Origin: Clostridiales bacterium
GTDB lineage: Bacteria > Bacillota > Clostridia > DUPQ01
Assembly: GCA_023145435.1 (NCBI GenBank)
Contig: JAGLDS010000007.1
Location: forward strand, 20,731 to 84,730
Length of the DNA: 64,000 bases
Direction: 5' to 3'
Position numbers and translations under genes: made by a program. Within the stretch, counting starts at the first letter, position 1, and every line of letters begins with the position of its first letter. Shown here piece by piece: positions 45,105 through 53,864 of the stretch. The notes below the pieces were generated by a model. That model did no database searches, had not been told where the DNA came from, and saw only the letters and a list, made by a program, of their open reading frames with translations.

Positions 45105-45113
45105 TTACTATCA
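45105..45113 (+). promoter_or_regulatory. Extended -10 promoter of the lipoprotein pair
   Basis: TGTTATACT at 45105-45113 is an extended -10 element. It sits about 25 bases before the ATG at 45139. No clear -35 box is present. Confidence 0.4.
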
Positions 45114-45138
45114 GTTACTAAGGAAGAGAAAAGGCAGA

Positions 45139-46662
45139 ATGATGAAGAAAGTAATTATCACAATATTATTAATTTGTTTACTAGTTAGTTGTACCGCTGC
45201 TCCTGAAGAAGAAAAAATTATCTATACACCACTTGAGCCTGCAGATTCCTTAAATATTCAATGTTTAGGTAGCACAAGTGATAAGTATTTTGAATATGAA
45301 ACTTGGTCAGTTTATCTTAAAATTAAATACAATATTTCAATTAAATTAAATTATGATAGCGACACAGATGTGAATATTATTTATGTAAAAAAAGGTAACT
45401 ATTTATATTCAAATGTAACTGGTGGATATGATAGATTTGCTAATAGTCAAAATGCCCTAGATCTTTCAAAATATTATAAACGTTACGAGTGGAATCAATA
45501 TATTGATGAAAAGTATATAAATCATGTTACTAATAACGATGGGATTTATTCAATTCCAATTGTTAGCTCAGGATATGTGACACCTAGATTTTATAAAAAA
45601 GAATTACTAGAACAATTAGAGATGGACGTACCTACAACTGTAGGACAGTTCTATGATTTTTTACTTGAAGCAAAAAAGTTAAATAGTGATATTGAGACTT
45701 ATACACCTATATATCTAAATTATAGGAATCTTGTGCCTGGATTATTTGATATTTTTAGAGGATATAATCTTTACTTAAATAATTCATGGGGATATAGTAC
45801 AATTGGATACAATCCTAATACACAATCGTTTGAAGATGTTATGTTTTCACCAGCTATTTATGAAGTAGGAGATTATATTCACAATCTTCTTGAAAATGAT
45901 TTACTATATATATATGGTCATAATGATATTATCATTAGTATCACAAGCGATAATCCGTCTAAACCTGTTGTCACAATCTATAATCCCTTTGAAACGGAAT
46001 TATATCCATCGCAAGTACACTTTGCTACAGAATTATATAGAAACCCTGAGCAAGGAGATTTATTAGGTAATTACAATGCTAATATTCCTGACTACGATTA
46101 TCTAAAAGGATATTATCTTTCTGGAAGTAATGAGCAGAATTTAGTTAAAGTACATAAAGATATTTCTTTTTATATATTCCCTAAAACTTTAAGTAATCCT
46201 GATGAAACAGTAGAGTTGTTTAATCAAATATTTACTAATAACAAATATTTCTATGACTTTAGTTATGGTATAGAAGGATCTAATTACACACGAGAAAATG
46301 AAGAAACAACATTAATTAAACCAATTGTTGGTAGTTACCCTAACTTGCAATTATTAACTAGTAAAGAAAAATACTTACCACAAACATTGGATAATATCTT
46401 TTTAGCAACAGCACCTTCTTTATTGTTTTATGAAGAAAACACCTTTGATATTAAAACAAGTTATTTTCTTGCAATAACTAAAGACGAAAATAATTTTGAA
46501 CCTTTTATTTTACTATTCGATAAAGATGTAACAGTTGTTGATGCAGTTATGGAATACCGTAAGATATTTATGGAAAGTGGGATGAAAGATAAAGTAAAAG
46601 AGCGTAACGATATGATTGGCACAACTTCTCATTACACATATACTATAGGAGGAGAAGAATGA
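45139..46662 (+). CDS. Lipoprotein resembling extracellular solute-binding protein (paralogue 1)
   Basis: 507 residues from ATG 45139 (an AAAAGG site precedes it). The lipobox LVSC places the lipidated cysteine at residue 18. The mature part resembles family 1 binding proteins: IYSIPIVSSGYVTPRFYKKELL and a MDVPTTVGQFYDFLLEAKK segment. The gene ends overlapping the next by 4 bases (ATGA), and the two proteins are homologous throughout, so they arose by tandem duplication. No permease or ATPase is near. Confidence 0.8.
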   Translation: MMKKVIITILLICLLVSCTAAPEEEKIIYTPLEPADSLNIQCLGSTSDKYFEYETWSVYLKIKYNISIKLNYDSDTDVNIIYVKKGNYLYSNVTGGYDRFANSQNALDLSKYYKRYEWNQYIDEKYINHVTNNDGIYSIPIVSSGYVTPRFYKKELLEQLEMDVPTTVGQFYDFLLEAKKLNSDIETYTPIYLNYRNLVPGLFDIFRGYNLYLNNSWGYSTIGYNPNTQSFEDVMFSPAIYEVGDYIHNLLENDLLYIYGHNDIIISITSDNPSKPVVTIYNPFETELYPSQVHFATELYRNPEQGDLLGNYNANIPDYDYLKGYYLSGSNEQNLVKVHKDISFYIFPKTLSNPDETVELFNQIFTNNKYFYDFSYGIEGSNYTRENEETTLIKPIVGSYPNLQLLTSKEKYLPQTLDNIFLATAPSLLFYEENTFDIKTSYFLAITKDENNFEPFILLFDKDVTVVDAVMEYRKIFMESGMKDKVKERNDMIGTTSHYTYTIGGEE

Positions 46663-48173
46663 AGAAACTTAGTTTAATAATATTATTATTCATATTCATT
46701 GTAGGATGCTCTAAAACGGGAAATATTGCACCTAAAATAAGCCAAATGAATTCAGAAAATCCATTTCCCTCGACTAGCTACAAGAATCAAGATGAAGTCG
46801 ATTCAATTGATATTCTATATCCTATATTTACTAGAGATTGGGAAAAATTAGAAAATTCAGATTGGGAAAAATACTTTTTTGATATTCATGGAATAAAATT
46901 ACATATTGAATATGTTAATGGTTATGGACCTTCACATGTGTTTGATAATAATTTAGAAGGTGTAATGTATTTAACTAATGGTAATGGCTTTTTTTATAAT
47001 CAACACATTAATTTAGTTCTTAATAAATATGAAGTTAATACACTTAATAAATACTATGAGGAATATAATTGGTATCAATACATTGATAGTAAATATATTT
47101 TACCAGTAACAAAAAATGGTGAAATTAAAGCAGTACCATGTATTTCAAATCAATTAACATTACCTAGATACTATAATAAAAAGTATTTGACAATGTTAGA
47201 CATGGATGTGCCAGATACAATAAGTGGATTTAGTGAATATTTGTCATCAGTAAAACAAATAGATTCATCTTTTTATCCTATGTATATTAATGTTTTTAAT
47301 ATTTCACAAAGCACTTCAGATATTTTTAGAGCATTTGGTACATATATTGGGGTAATAGAAGAAAGTGCAATTACATATAATCCCATAACCTCATCAATAG
47401 AAGATGGTGTGTTTTCACCAAACTTTGAAAGTGGATTACAATATATTCGTATGCTAGAAGAGACTAAATTACTAAAAATATATAATTTTCAAACAGATGT
47501 AGAAGTAGGGAAAAAACCTAATGATTTTCAGTTTGCTACAGCAGAAAGAGGAACTGTGCTATATAATCCATTACTTCGTGAAGAAAAACCAGATTATGAA
47601 TTTTTAAAAGGGTATTATTTAGTAGGAATAAATCACGAATATTTAGTACCTGCATATAGAAATATTAGTTACTATGTATTTCCAAAAACAATTAGTAATA
47701 TGGATGGCACTGTTGCGTTATTTAATCAGTTAATTACTGATAGAAATTATTTTTACGATTTGCAATATGGTATTGAGGGAATTAATTATACTCTATTTAA
47801 TAACCATATAGACAGAGATATGATATTACAATTAAATCAGATAATACCAAATGAAAACCCAACACAAACTGAAATTGATTCATTCAATATATTAAATAGT
47901 TTGCCAGAAGAACTCTATTATGAATTAAATTCCAATTTAGATATGTTTAATTTAATGGCGATACTATCTAGTGAAGACAGTAAGAATTTTAATGGAGGGT
48001 TCTTTAATATAATGGCTCCTTATAATTTAATGAACTTATTTAATGATGAAAATAGTGTGAGTGATAACATAGAAGTATATAAAAATGAATTTGCTAAATA
48101 TCAAATTGGTAATATCATTAATCAGATGAATGATAACTTAGGTTTTAAAACTATCTATGATTATCAAAAGTAA
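46659..48173 (+). CDS. Lipoprotein resembling extracellular solute-binding protein (paralogue 2)
   Basis: 504 residues. Lipobox IVGC with cysteine 17. It aligns with the preceding protein, for example YNWYQYIDSKYILPVTKNG, VPCISNQLTLPRYYNKKYL and DVPDTISGFSEYL against YEWNQYIDEKYINHVTNND and its downstream partner. The shared KGYYLVGINHEYLVP stretch near residue 325 is also found in the paralogue. GGAGGAG serves its ATG inside the end of the first gene. The ligand is unknown. Confidence 0.8.
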   Translation: MKKLSLIILLFIFIVGCSKTGNIAPKISQMNSENPFPSTSYKNQDEVDSIDILYPIFTRDWEKLENSDWEKYFFDIHGIKLHIEYVNGYGPSHVFDNNLEGVMYLTNGNGFFYNQHINLVLNKYEVNTLNKYYEEYNWYQYIDSKYILPVTKNGEIKAVPCISNQLTLPRYYNKKYLTMLDMDVPDTISGFSEYLSSVKQIDSSFYPMYINVFNISQSTSDIFRAFGTYIGVIEESAITYNPITSSIEDGVFSPNFESGLQYIRMLEETKLLKIYNFQTDVEVGKKPNDFQFATAERGTVLYNPLLREEKPDYEFLKGYYLVGINHEYLVPAYRNISYYVFPKTISNMDGTVALFNQLITDRNYFYDLQYGIEGINYTLFNNHIDRDMILQLNQIIPNENPTQTEIDSFNILNSLPEELYYELNSNLDMFNLMAILSSEDSKNFNGGFFNIMAPYNLMNLFNDENSVSDNIEVYKNEFAKYQIGNIINQMNDNLGFKTIYDYQK

Positions 48174-48177
48174 TTAA

Positions 48178-49401
48178 TTATAAGCTTGTTAATTCATCAA
48201 ATATTTTAATAGCATAATGATCTGACATAGAGGCAATAAAATCTATAATAGCTCTAATATAGTCTTTTTTATCAGAAAGCTTATATAACACAATGTTATT
48301 TAAGCTTTCTCTTCTTGGTTCTTTACCCCCAAGATCTGAATATTTTCGTAATTTTTCAATAAATGTTTTTGATAGTGATGGATAGATTTCTAAATATTCT
48401 TCTTCTATATATTTTATAGTATCAACACCGTCGTAAAACTTATATAATGTGTTAAAGATAGAGTTTAAAATCAACTTGGCATAATTTTGGAATATGGTTA
48501 ATCGTTCATTGTAATAAATATATTTATAATTAAATCGTTTAATTTCTCTCATAAAATCTAAATGGCTTGGAGAGAACCCCATACCTTGTTCTGGTGTTGA
48601 GTTTTCACAAAGATTCCCAACAAATGTATGTATTAAAGCTGTGTTATTGGTTTTTTTAATATCTACATCTGAAAAATTATGAATTATCTTATCTAATTGA
48701 TTAATATGTTCTTCATCTAATATTTTTAATCTTAGTGCATCTTCAATATCTCTTCCGATATATGCGATGTTATCTGATAATTTTACTATGCATCCTTCCC
48801 AGGTATATGGAGGATATTGATTGGCGCTTATAATCTCATCCAAATCAATAGCTTCATCTCGTGGGAATAAAGCTATATCTTCTACCTCGCCACAGTGACT
48901 TATGATTCCATCTCTTACTGCGTAAGTTAGATTTAAGTTTTGCTCGTAGCCATTTGAATCTTGTAGTATTTCATGTTTATCTACAAAGCGAAGTGAGTTC
49001 TTCTCATGCCAGAATTTAAAATTTAAATGTTTACTAGTTATTTCTGATAAGAATTTTTCTCCTGCATGCCCAAATGGCGCATGTCCTAAATCATGTCCAG
49101 TTGCAATTGCCAAAACCAATTCTTCATTTAAACCTAAATGTTTAGCAATAGTTACACCAATGGAAGATACATGATTAACATGCTCTATACGAGTACAAAT
49201 ATGATCATTTTGTGTTGCGAAAAATACTTGTGTTTTATGTTTTAAACGACTATATGCTCTAGAATGTAAAATCCTAGTATAGTCTCTAGAAAAAGGAGAC
49301 CTAACATCATTTCCACGATTGTGTAATTCTTTTTTTCTTGTAATGCTTTGTTGATATTTAGAGCTGCCTTCAATGATTGCAACTTTAGAAAATTTACTCA
49401 T
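48178..49401 (-). CDS. dgt: Deoxyguanosinetriphosphate triphosphohydrolase-like protein
   Basis: 407 residues. HD-domain dNTPase with RDYTRILHSRAYSRLKHKTQVF, H-x-x-H-x-x-x (RIEHVNHVSSIG) and the metal-binding HDLGHAPFGH. It hydrolyses dGTP or related dNTPs to nucleoside and triphosphate. The start at 49401 (ATG) is chosen over the GTG directly before it because it spaces better from the AGGT site. It is divergent from the YfbR-like gene, another nucleotide enzyme. Confidence 0.92.
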   Translation of the reverse strand: MSKFSKVAIIEGSSKYQQSITRKKELHNRGNDVRSPFSRDYTRILHSRAYSRLKHKTQVFFATQNDHICTRIEHVNHVSSIGVTIAKHLGLNEELVLAIATGHDLGHAPFGHAGEKFLSEITSKHLNFKFWHEKNSLRFVDKHEILQDSNGYEQNLNLTYAVRDGIISHCGEVEDIALFPRDEAIDLDEIISANQYPPYTWEGCIVKLSDNIAYIGRDIEDALRLKILDEEHINQLDKIIHNFSDVDIKKTNNTALIHTFVGNLCENSTPEQGMGFSPSHLDFMREIKRFNYKYIYYNERLTIFQNYAKLILNSIFNTLYKFYDGVDTIKYIEEEYLEIYPSLSKTFIEKLRKYSDLGGKEPRRESLNNIVLYKLSDKKDYIRAIIDFIASMSDHYAIKIFDELTSL

Positions 49402-49431
49402 CACTATTACCTAACCTTACCTCAATATTTC

Positions 49432-49440
49432 TGATATAAT
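49432..49440 (+). promoter_or_regulatory. Extended -10 promoter of the YfbR-like gene
   Basis: TGATATAAT at 49432-49440 is a perfect extended -10 element. A leader of about 37 bases with AAAGGGAG leads to the ATG at 49484. Confidence 0.6.
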
Positions 49441-49483
49441 AATTATATATCTTTATAACAAATATGAAAAGGGAGTACAAAAA

Positions 49484-50062
49484 ATGGCTGATAATACTTT
49501 TTTTGCTTTTATCCATCGAATGAAATACATTAACCGGTGGGGATTAATGAGAAATACTAGGTACGACAACTTAAAAGAACATAGCTTTGATGTGGCATCA
49601 ATTGCCCTTGGTATTGCAAAAATCGGGAATTTATATTATAAAAAAGATTATGATTGTGAAAAAATAGTTGTAGCATCCTTATTTCATGATGCTAATGAAA
49701 CAATTACAGGTGATATGCCAACTCCAATTAAATATGAGAATGAAGAAATAACTAAAGCATATAAGAAACTAGAGTATGAAGCAGAAAAACAAATACTTAA
49801 CATGCTACCAGTTGATCTTAAAAAAGAATATGAACCATACTTTAAGGTAGATGATAAAAGTAAGGCTGTAATTAAAGCTGCTGATAAGATATCTGCATAT
49901 ATTAAATGCTTGGAAGAACAAGAAGCTGGGAATCATGACTTTTCATCTGCTAAAAATACATTAGAAAAATCATTACAAAAGATAGAATTACCTGAAGTAA
50001 AGCGCTTTATGAATGATTACTTACCACCATATACAATGACACTTGACCAATTAAAAAAATGA
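49484..50062 (+). CDS. YfbR-like HD-domain 5'-deoxynucleotidase
   Basis: 192 residues, the length of YfbR. HD motifs are present: the first His in KEHSFDVASIA, LFHDANETITGDMPTPIKY (HD pair) and AADKISAYIKCLEEQ (final Asp). E. coli YfbR removes phosphate from dNMPs. AAAGGGAG precedes the ATG. It is next to dgt, so the two may control the dNTP pool together. Confidence 0.9.
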   Translation: MADNTFFAFIHRMKYINRWGLMRNTRYDNLKEHSFDVASIALGIAKIGNLYYKKDYDCEKIVVASLFHDANETITGDMPTPIKYENEEITKAYKKLEYEAEKQILNMLPVDLKKEYEPYFKVDDKSKAVIKAADKISAYIKCLEEQEAGNHDFSSAKNTLEKSLQKIELPEVKRFMNDYLPPYTMTLDQLKK

Positions 50063-50152
50063 GATGGCACTCGAGTATGAGAGAGTATTAGGGAGAATAA
50101 AAGCGCAATCGTGAGTTATAGCATGTAATATTAAAAAAATGAGCAAACTACC

Positions 50153-50181
50153 TTGACATGGCTATTTTGATGTATTAAAAT
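50153..50181 (+). promoter_or_regulatory. Consensus promoter of rplM-rpsI
   Basis: TTGACA at 50153-50158 and TAAAAT at 50176-50181 are 17 bases apart. The leader of about 54 bases ends in AGGAGGT. It has a small inverted stretch near 50188-50215, too weak to name as a known L13 leader. The 90 bases before the promoter hold nothing that I recognise. Confidence 0.8.
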
Positions 50182-50241
50182 ATGTCTTGCGCAAAAGAAT
50201 AAGTTTGTTGCAAAAAGATTAGATACTATTAGGAGGTAACT

Positions 50242-50676
50242 ATGAAAACAATGATGGCTAAAGAAAGCCAAATTGAAAGAAAATGGTATATTGTAGATGC
50301 AGAAGGTAAAATCTTAGGTAGATTAGCCACTGAAGTTGCGAGAATACTGAAGGGAAAACATAAACCAACATATACACCTCATGTTGATACAGGCGATTAT
50401 GTAATTATTATAAATGCTGAAAAAATCAAAGTAACAGGTAAAAAAGAATCTCAGAAATTATATAGACATCATACAGGTTACGTTGGTGGGCTAAAAGAGA
50501 TTAGCTATAAGACCATGATGGAAAAGCATCCTGAAAGAATTTTAAAACATGCAGTAAAAGGAATGCTTCCCAAAAACATTCTAGGAAGACAGATGATGAA
50601 AAAATTAAAAGTCAATGTTGGACCAGAACATAAGAACCACGCTCAACAGCCTGAAGTTCTTGAAATCAAGGCATAG
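50242..50676 (+). CDS. rplM: Large ribosomal subunit protein uL13
   Basis: 144 residues. The characteristic [35 protein letters not shown] block and the GMLPKN-LGRQ motif are intact. Assembly protein of the 50S subunit. AGGAGG precedes the ATG. It is cotranscribed with rpsI, from which it is separated by 21 bases. An N-terminal extension of few residues ([13 protein letters not shown]) is normal. Confidence 0.98.
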   Translation: MKTMMAKESQIERKWYIVDAEGKILGRLATEVARILKGKHKPTYTPHVDTGDYVIIINAEKIKVTGKKESQKLYRHHTGYVGGLKEISYKTMMEKHPERILKHAVKGMLPKNILGRQMMKKLKVNVGPEHKNHAQQPEVLEIKA

Positions 50677-50697
50677 GCTAGAAGGAGGAAATAATTC

Positions 50698-51093
50698 ATG
50701 GCAAATCAAGTACAATACTACGGAACAGGTAGAAGAAAAAAATCAATTGCGAGAGTAAGACTTATACCAGGTACAGGAAAAGTTACCATTAATGGTAGAG
50801 ATATCGATGACTTTTTTGGTCTAGAAACACTAAAAGTGATTTTAAGACAACCATTGGTACTAACAAAGACAGATGGAAGATTTGATATAATAGTTGGAGT
50901 TAAAGGTGGCGGATTTACAGGACAAGCGGGTGCCATTAGACACGGTATTTCACGTGCACTACTAGAAGTGGATCCAGCCCTAAGAGGCGAACTTAAAAAA
51001 GTTGGTTACTTAACTAGAGACCCAAGGATGAAAGAGCGAAAAAAACCAGGGCTCAAAAAAGCCAGAAAAGCACCTCAATTTTCAAAGAGATAA
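50698..51093 (+). CDS. rpsI: Small ribosomal subunit protein uS9
   Basis: 131 residues with [37 protein letters not shown] and the invariant C-terminal FSKR that reaches the P-site tRNA. AGAAGGAGG precedes the ATG. It is the last gene of the rplM operon and is followed by a strong terminator. Confidence 0.98.
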   Translation: MANQVQYYGTGRRKKSIARVRLIPGTGKVTINGRDIDDFFGLETLKVILRQPLVLTKTDGRFDIIVGVKGGGFTGQAGAIRHGISRALLEVDPALRGELKKVGYLTRDPRMKERKKPGLKKARKAPQFSKR

Positions 51094-51103
51094 ACTTGTA
51101 TCT

Positions 51104-51135
51104 AAAGCATCACCATTTGAGGTGGTGCTTTTTTG
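51104..51135 (+). terminator. Terminator after rpsI
   Basis: AAAGCATCACC (51104-51114) pairs with GGTGGTGCTTT (51121-51131) with a T-run at 51129-51134. Confidence 0.93.
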
Positions 51136-51156
51136 TTTTAGGAAGGAGACATTTTT

Positions 51157-52302
51157 ATGTTACTTATTAAAAACGGTAAAGTATTTACCATGGGGAAAAA
51201 GAATGATTTTGATGGTTTTGTTATTACAAAGAAAAGTAAAATATATATGGTAGGTGAAGCTAATCAATTAACTAGTGAGTTAGAAAACCAATGTAGTCAA
51301 GTTATTGACGCGAAAGGTGGATATATCTTACCTGGACTAATTGACTCACATTGTCATGTTGGTATGTGGGAAAGTGGTATTGGCTTTGAAGGATCTGATG
51401 GAAATGAAATGACAGATCCTGTTACTCCACATATGAGAGCTATAGATGGAATATATTACAAAGAACGTGCTTTTGGAGATGCCATGAGAGCAGGTATAAC
51501 TACTCTATGCATAGGACCTGGTAGTGCTAATGTAATAGGTGGAATGTTTTCAGCATTAAAAACCAGTGGTAATTCAATTGAGGAAATGTGCTTAAAAGAA
51601 GAACTTGCCATGAAAATGGCTTTAGGAGAAAATCCTAAAAGAGTATATAATGGTCAGAAAAAAACACCTATGACAAGAATGGCTTCAGCTGCAATTATGA
51701 GACAAGCTCTTATTCAAGCCAAAGAATATACAAATAGAGAAGATAAAAGTAAAGTTGATTTAAAAATGGAAGCTCTAGCGAAAGTATTTGATGGATTAAT
51801 TGTTAAAATTCACGCACACAGAGAAGATGATATTTTAACAGCTATTAGAATCGGAAAAGAGTTTGGATTGAATTTTACAATTGAACACTGTACTGAAGGT
51901 TACCTAATTAAAGATATTCTTAAAAAAGAAAAAGTGCCAGTAATTGTAGGGCCATTACTTTCATTTAGGTCAAAATATGAATTAACTAATTCAACAATTG
52001 ACAATCCAGGAATATTATCAGAAACTGGAATTAAAATGGCTATTATGACTGATCACCATGTTATTCCAATTCAATATTTAACATTATGTGTTGCTGTAGC
52101 CGTAAAACATGGATTAGATGAATTAGAGGGATTAAAAGCAATTACAATAAACGCTGCTAAATTAACAGGACTTGATGATAAAATTGGATCTCTAAAAAAA
52201 GGTAAGCATGCTGATGTAGCAATTTTTGATGGTAATCCATTAGAAATAAAAACAAGTGTAGTAGCAACTATTATAAATGGGAAAGTGGTATATGAAGCTT
52301 AA
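51157..52302 (+). CDS. Amidohydrolase family protein (COG1228-like)
   Basis: 381 residues, metal-dependent TIM-barrel hydrolase. The first metal motif is IDSHCHVG; a carboxylated-lysine-like position lies in DGLIVKIHAH; then FTIEHCTEG and the MTDHHVIP aspartate. The C-terminal composite sheet ends GSLKKGKHADVAIFDGNPLE. The nearest relatives are imidazolonepropionase-type and related deaminases; substrate unknown. AAGGAGA precedes the ATG, and the end overlaps tsaE by 11 bases. Confidence 0.9.
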   Translation: MLLIKNGKVFTMGKKNDFDGFVITKKSKIYMVGEANQLTSELENQCSQVIDAKGGYILPGLIDSHCHVGMWESGIGFEGSDGNEMTDPVTPHMRAIDGIYYKERAFGDAMRAGITTLCIGPGSANVIGGMFSALKTSGNSIEEMCLKEELAMKMALGENPKRVYNGQKKTPMTRMASAAIMRQALIQAKEYTNREDKSKVDLKMEALAKVFDGLIVKIHAHREDDILTAIRIGKEFGLNFTIEHCTEGYLIKDILKKEKVPVIVGPLLSFRSKYELTNSTIDNPGILSETGIKMAIMTDHHVIPIQYLTLCVAVAVKHGLDELEGLKAITINAAKLTGLDDKIGSLKKGKHADVAIFDGNPLEIKTSVVATIINGKVVYEA

Positions 52303-52762
52303 GAAGTATGCTTTTTGCACTAAAAGTGAAAAGGAAACTTTTCACTTTGGTGTACAACTTGCAAAAAATCAATATAAAACTATTTGTTTAGTTGGTGACT
52401 TAGGTAGTGGCAAAACTGTACTATCAAAAGGATATGCCTCTGGAGTGGGAATTTTAGAACAAGTTACCAGTCCAACTTTTACTATTATTAATCAATATGA
52501 GAAAAATGAGTTTACATTTTATCATATGGATGCTTACCGTATCACAAACGAAGAGATGTTATATGATTTAGGATTTGAAGAGCTATTTGATAAGAATACA
52601 TGTGTTGTTATTGAATGGGCAGATAATATTAAAAATGCTATTCCAAGCGATGCTTTATGGATTACAATTACAAAAGATATTGAAGATAAAACAATAAGAT
52701 ACTTTATTATTAAAGGAAATGAAAAACAAATTGAAAAGTTAGGAGAAAGTCGACTATGTTGA
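52292..52762 (+). CDS. tsaE: tRNA threonylcarbamoyladenosine ATPase TsaE
   Basis: 156 residues from ATG 52292. An in-frame ATG at 52277 is less likely. The Walker A GDLGSGKT, the TSPTFTIINQYE motif and HMDAYRI are signature TsaE features. It powers the TsaB-TsaD complex in making t6A37 on ANN-decoding tRNAs. It overlaps the amidohydrolase stop by 11 bases and the tsaB gene by 7. Confidence 0.95.
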   Translation: MKLKKYAFCTKSEKETFHFGVQLAKNQYKTICLVGDLGSGKTVLSKGYASGVGILEQVTSPTFTIINQYEKNEFTFYHMDAYRITNEEMLYDLGFEELFDKNTCVVIEWADNIKNAIPSDALWITITKDIEDKTIRYFIIKGNEKQIEKLGESRLC

Positions 52763-53418
52763 TTTTTGCTTGTGATACTTCACTAGCTAGCGCATCTGTT
52801 TGTCTTATCAAAGACGATAAGGTGGTAAGTGAGTTATTTATTAATAATAACAAGAAGCATGCAAAAACTTTCATGCCTTTAGTTTTAGAACTTTTTAAGA
52901 AAGTACCATATGAAGTAACTGATGTGGACTATTTTGCAGTATCGTCTGGACCAGGTTCTTTTACTGGACTTAGAATTGGGTTATCATCTGTAAAAGCAAT
53001 GGCATATGCTTTATCAAAGCCTATGGTCATGGTGCCAACTTTAGATGTTTTAGCTAAACAAAGCCAACAAGAAAAAGCAACTATGTGTCCTATGATTGAT
53101 GCTAGAAATGACCAAGTGTATACCGCTATATATTCTCCTGAAAGACAAACTGATTATATGGGTATTCACATTGATAAGGTAATCACCTTATTACAAAATA
53201 CAGACCAAAAAATTATCCTATCAGGTGATGGTGCGAAAATGCATTTTGATTATTTACAAAGCAAATTACCTAATCAAATAACCATTAAAGATGAGCATGA
53301 ATTTCCTAGAGCATCAATATGTGGTTTCCTTTCTGTGAAATATGATAAAATAGAAGCCACAGAGGCTGTGCCATTTTATTTAAGACCGTCACAGGCAGAA
53401 AGGCTTTTTAATAAATAA
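52756..53418 (+). CDS. tsaB: tRNA threonylcarbamoyladenosine complex subunit TsaB
   Basis: 220 residues. ASKHA-fold partner of TsaD: DTSLASASVCL at the N-terminus and SSGPGSFTGLRIGLSSVKAMA are typical. It is a non-catalytic scaffold for t6A synthesis. GGAGAAAG lies before the ATG. tsaD itself is at 60938, outside this cluster. Confidence 0.95.
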   Translation: MLIFACDTSLASASVCLIKDDKVVSELFINNNKKHAKTFMPLVLELFKKVPYEVTDVDYFAVSSGPGSFTGLRIGLSSVKAMAYALSKPMVMVPTLDVLAKQSQQEKATMCPMIDARNDQVYTAIYSPERQTDYMGIHIDKVITLLQNTDQKIILSGDGAKMHFDYLQSKLPNQITIKDEHEFPRASICGFLSVKYDKIEATEAVPFYLRPSQAERLFNK

Positions 53419-53864
53419 TGAGCAATTTCACATTTTTAATAGCGAACAAAGATCATGTGGATGACATGCATGTTATTGAAAAGCAGAGTTTTATCACCCC
53501 ATGGTCTCATAAAAGTATTTATGATGATGTAGTAAATAATGAAATGGCAACATATATTGTTGTATTAAATTTAAATAAAGTAGTGGGATATTTAGGGTTT
53601 TGGACTATTATTGATGAAGCTCATATTACTACACTCGCCATAGAAAAAACATATAGAAGAAAGCATTTAGCATTAGAATTATTTTATGAAATGATGGATA
53701 TGATTACAAATGATGGAGTAATGGCAATTACATTAGAAGTCAGGGAAAATAATATACCAGCTATTAGTTTGTATAAGAAGTTAGGATTTAAAAGAGAAGG
53801 TATTAGAAAAAACTATTATCAAGACACAAATGAAAATGCCCTTATTATGTGGAAGATTTTATGA
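53418..53864 (+). CDS. rimI: Ribosomal-protein-alanine N-acetyltransferase
   Basis: 148 residues of the GNAT family, 1 base overlapping tsaB. The acetyl-CoA loop region (TTLAIEKTYRRKHLALELF) and the LEVRENNIPAISLYKKLGF motif are those of RimI. It acetylates uS18 N-terminal alanine in E. coli. The usual Q/R-x-x-G-x-G/A loop appears as RRKHLA, slightly divergent. Confidence 0.9.
   Translation: MSNFTFLIANKDHVDDMHVIEKQSFITPWSHKSIYDDVVNNEMATYIVVLNLNKVVGYLGFWTIIDEAHITTLAIEKTYRRKHLALELFYEMMDMITNDGVMAITLEVRENNIPAISLYKKLGFKREGIRKNYYQDTNENALIMWKIL

Noticed and set aside
50064..50114. Short ORF of 16 codons after the YfbR-like gene
   Set aside because: No ribosome site, no promoter of its own and no conservation visible; likely chance.
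50182..50241. Known L13 (rplM) leader structure
   Set aside because: The leader is only about 54 bases and I cannot match its pairing to the consensus leader.
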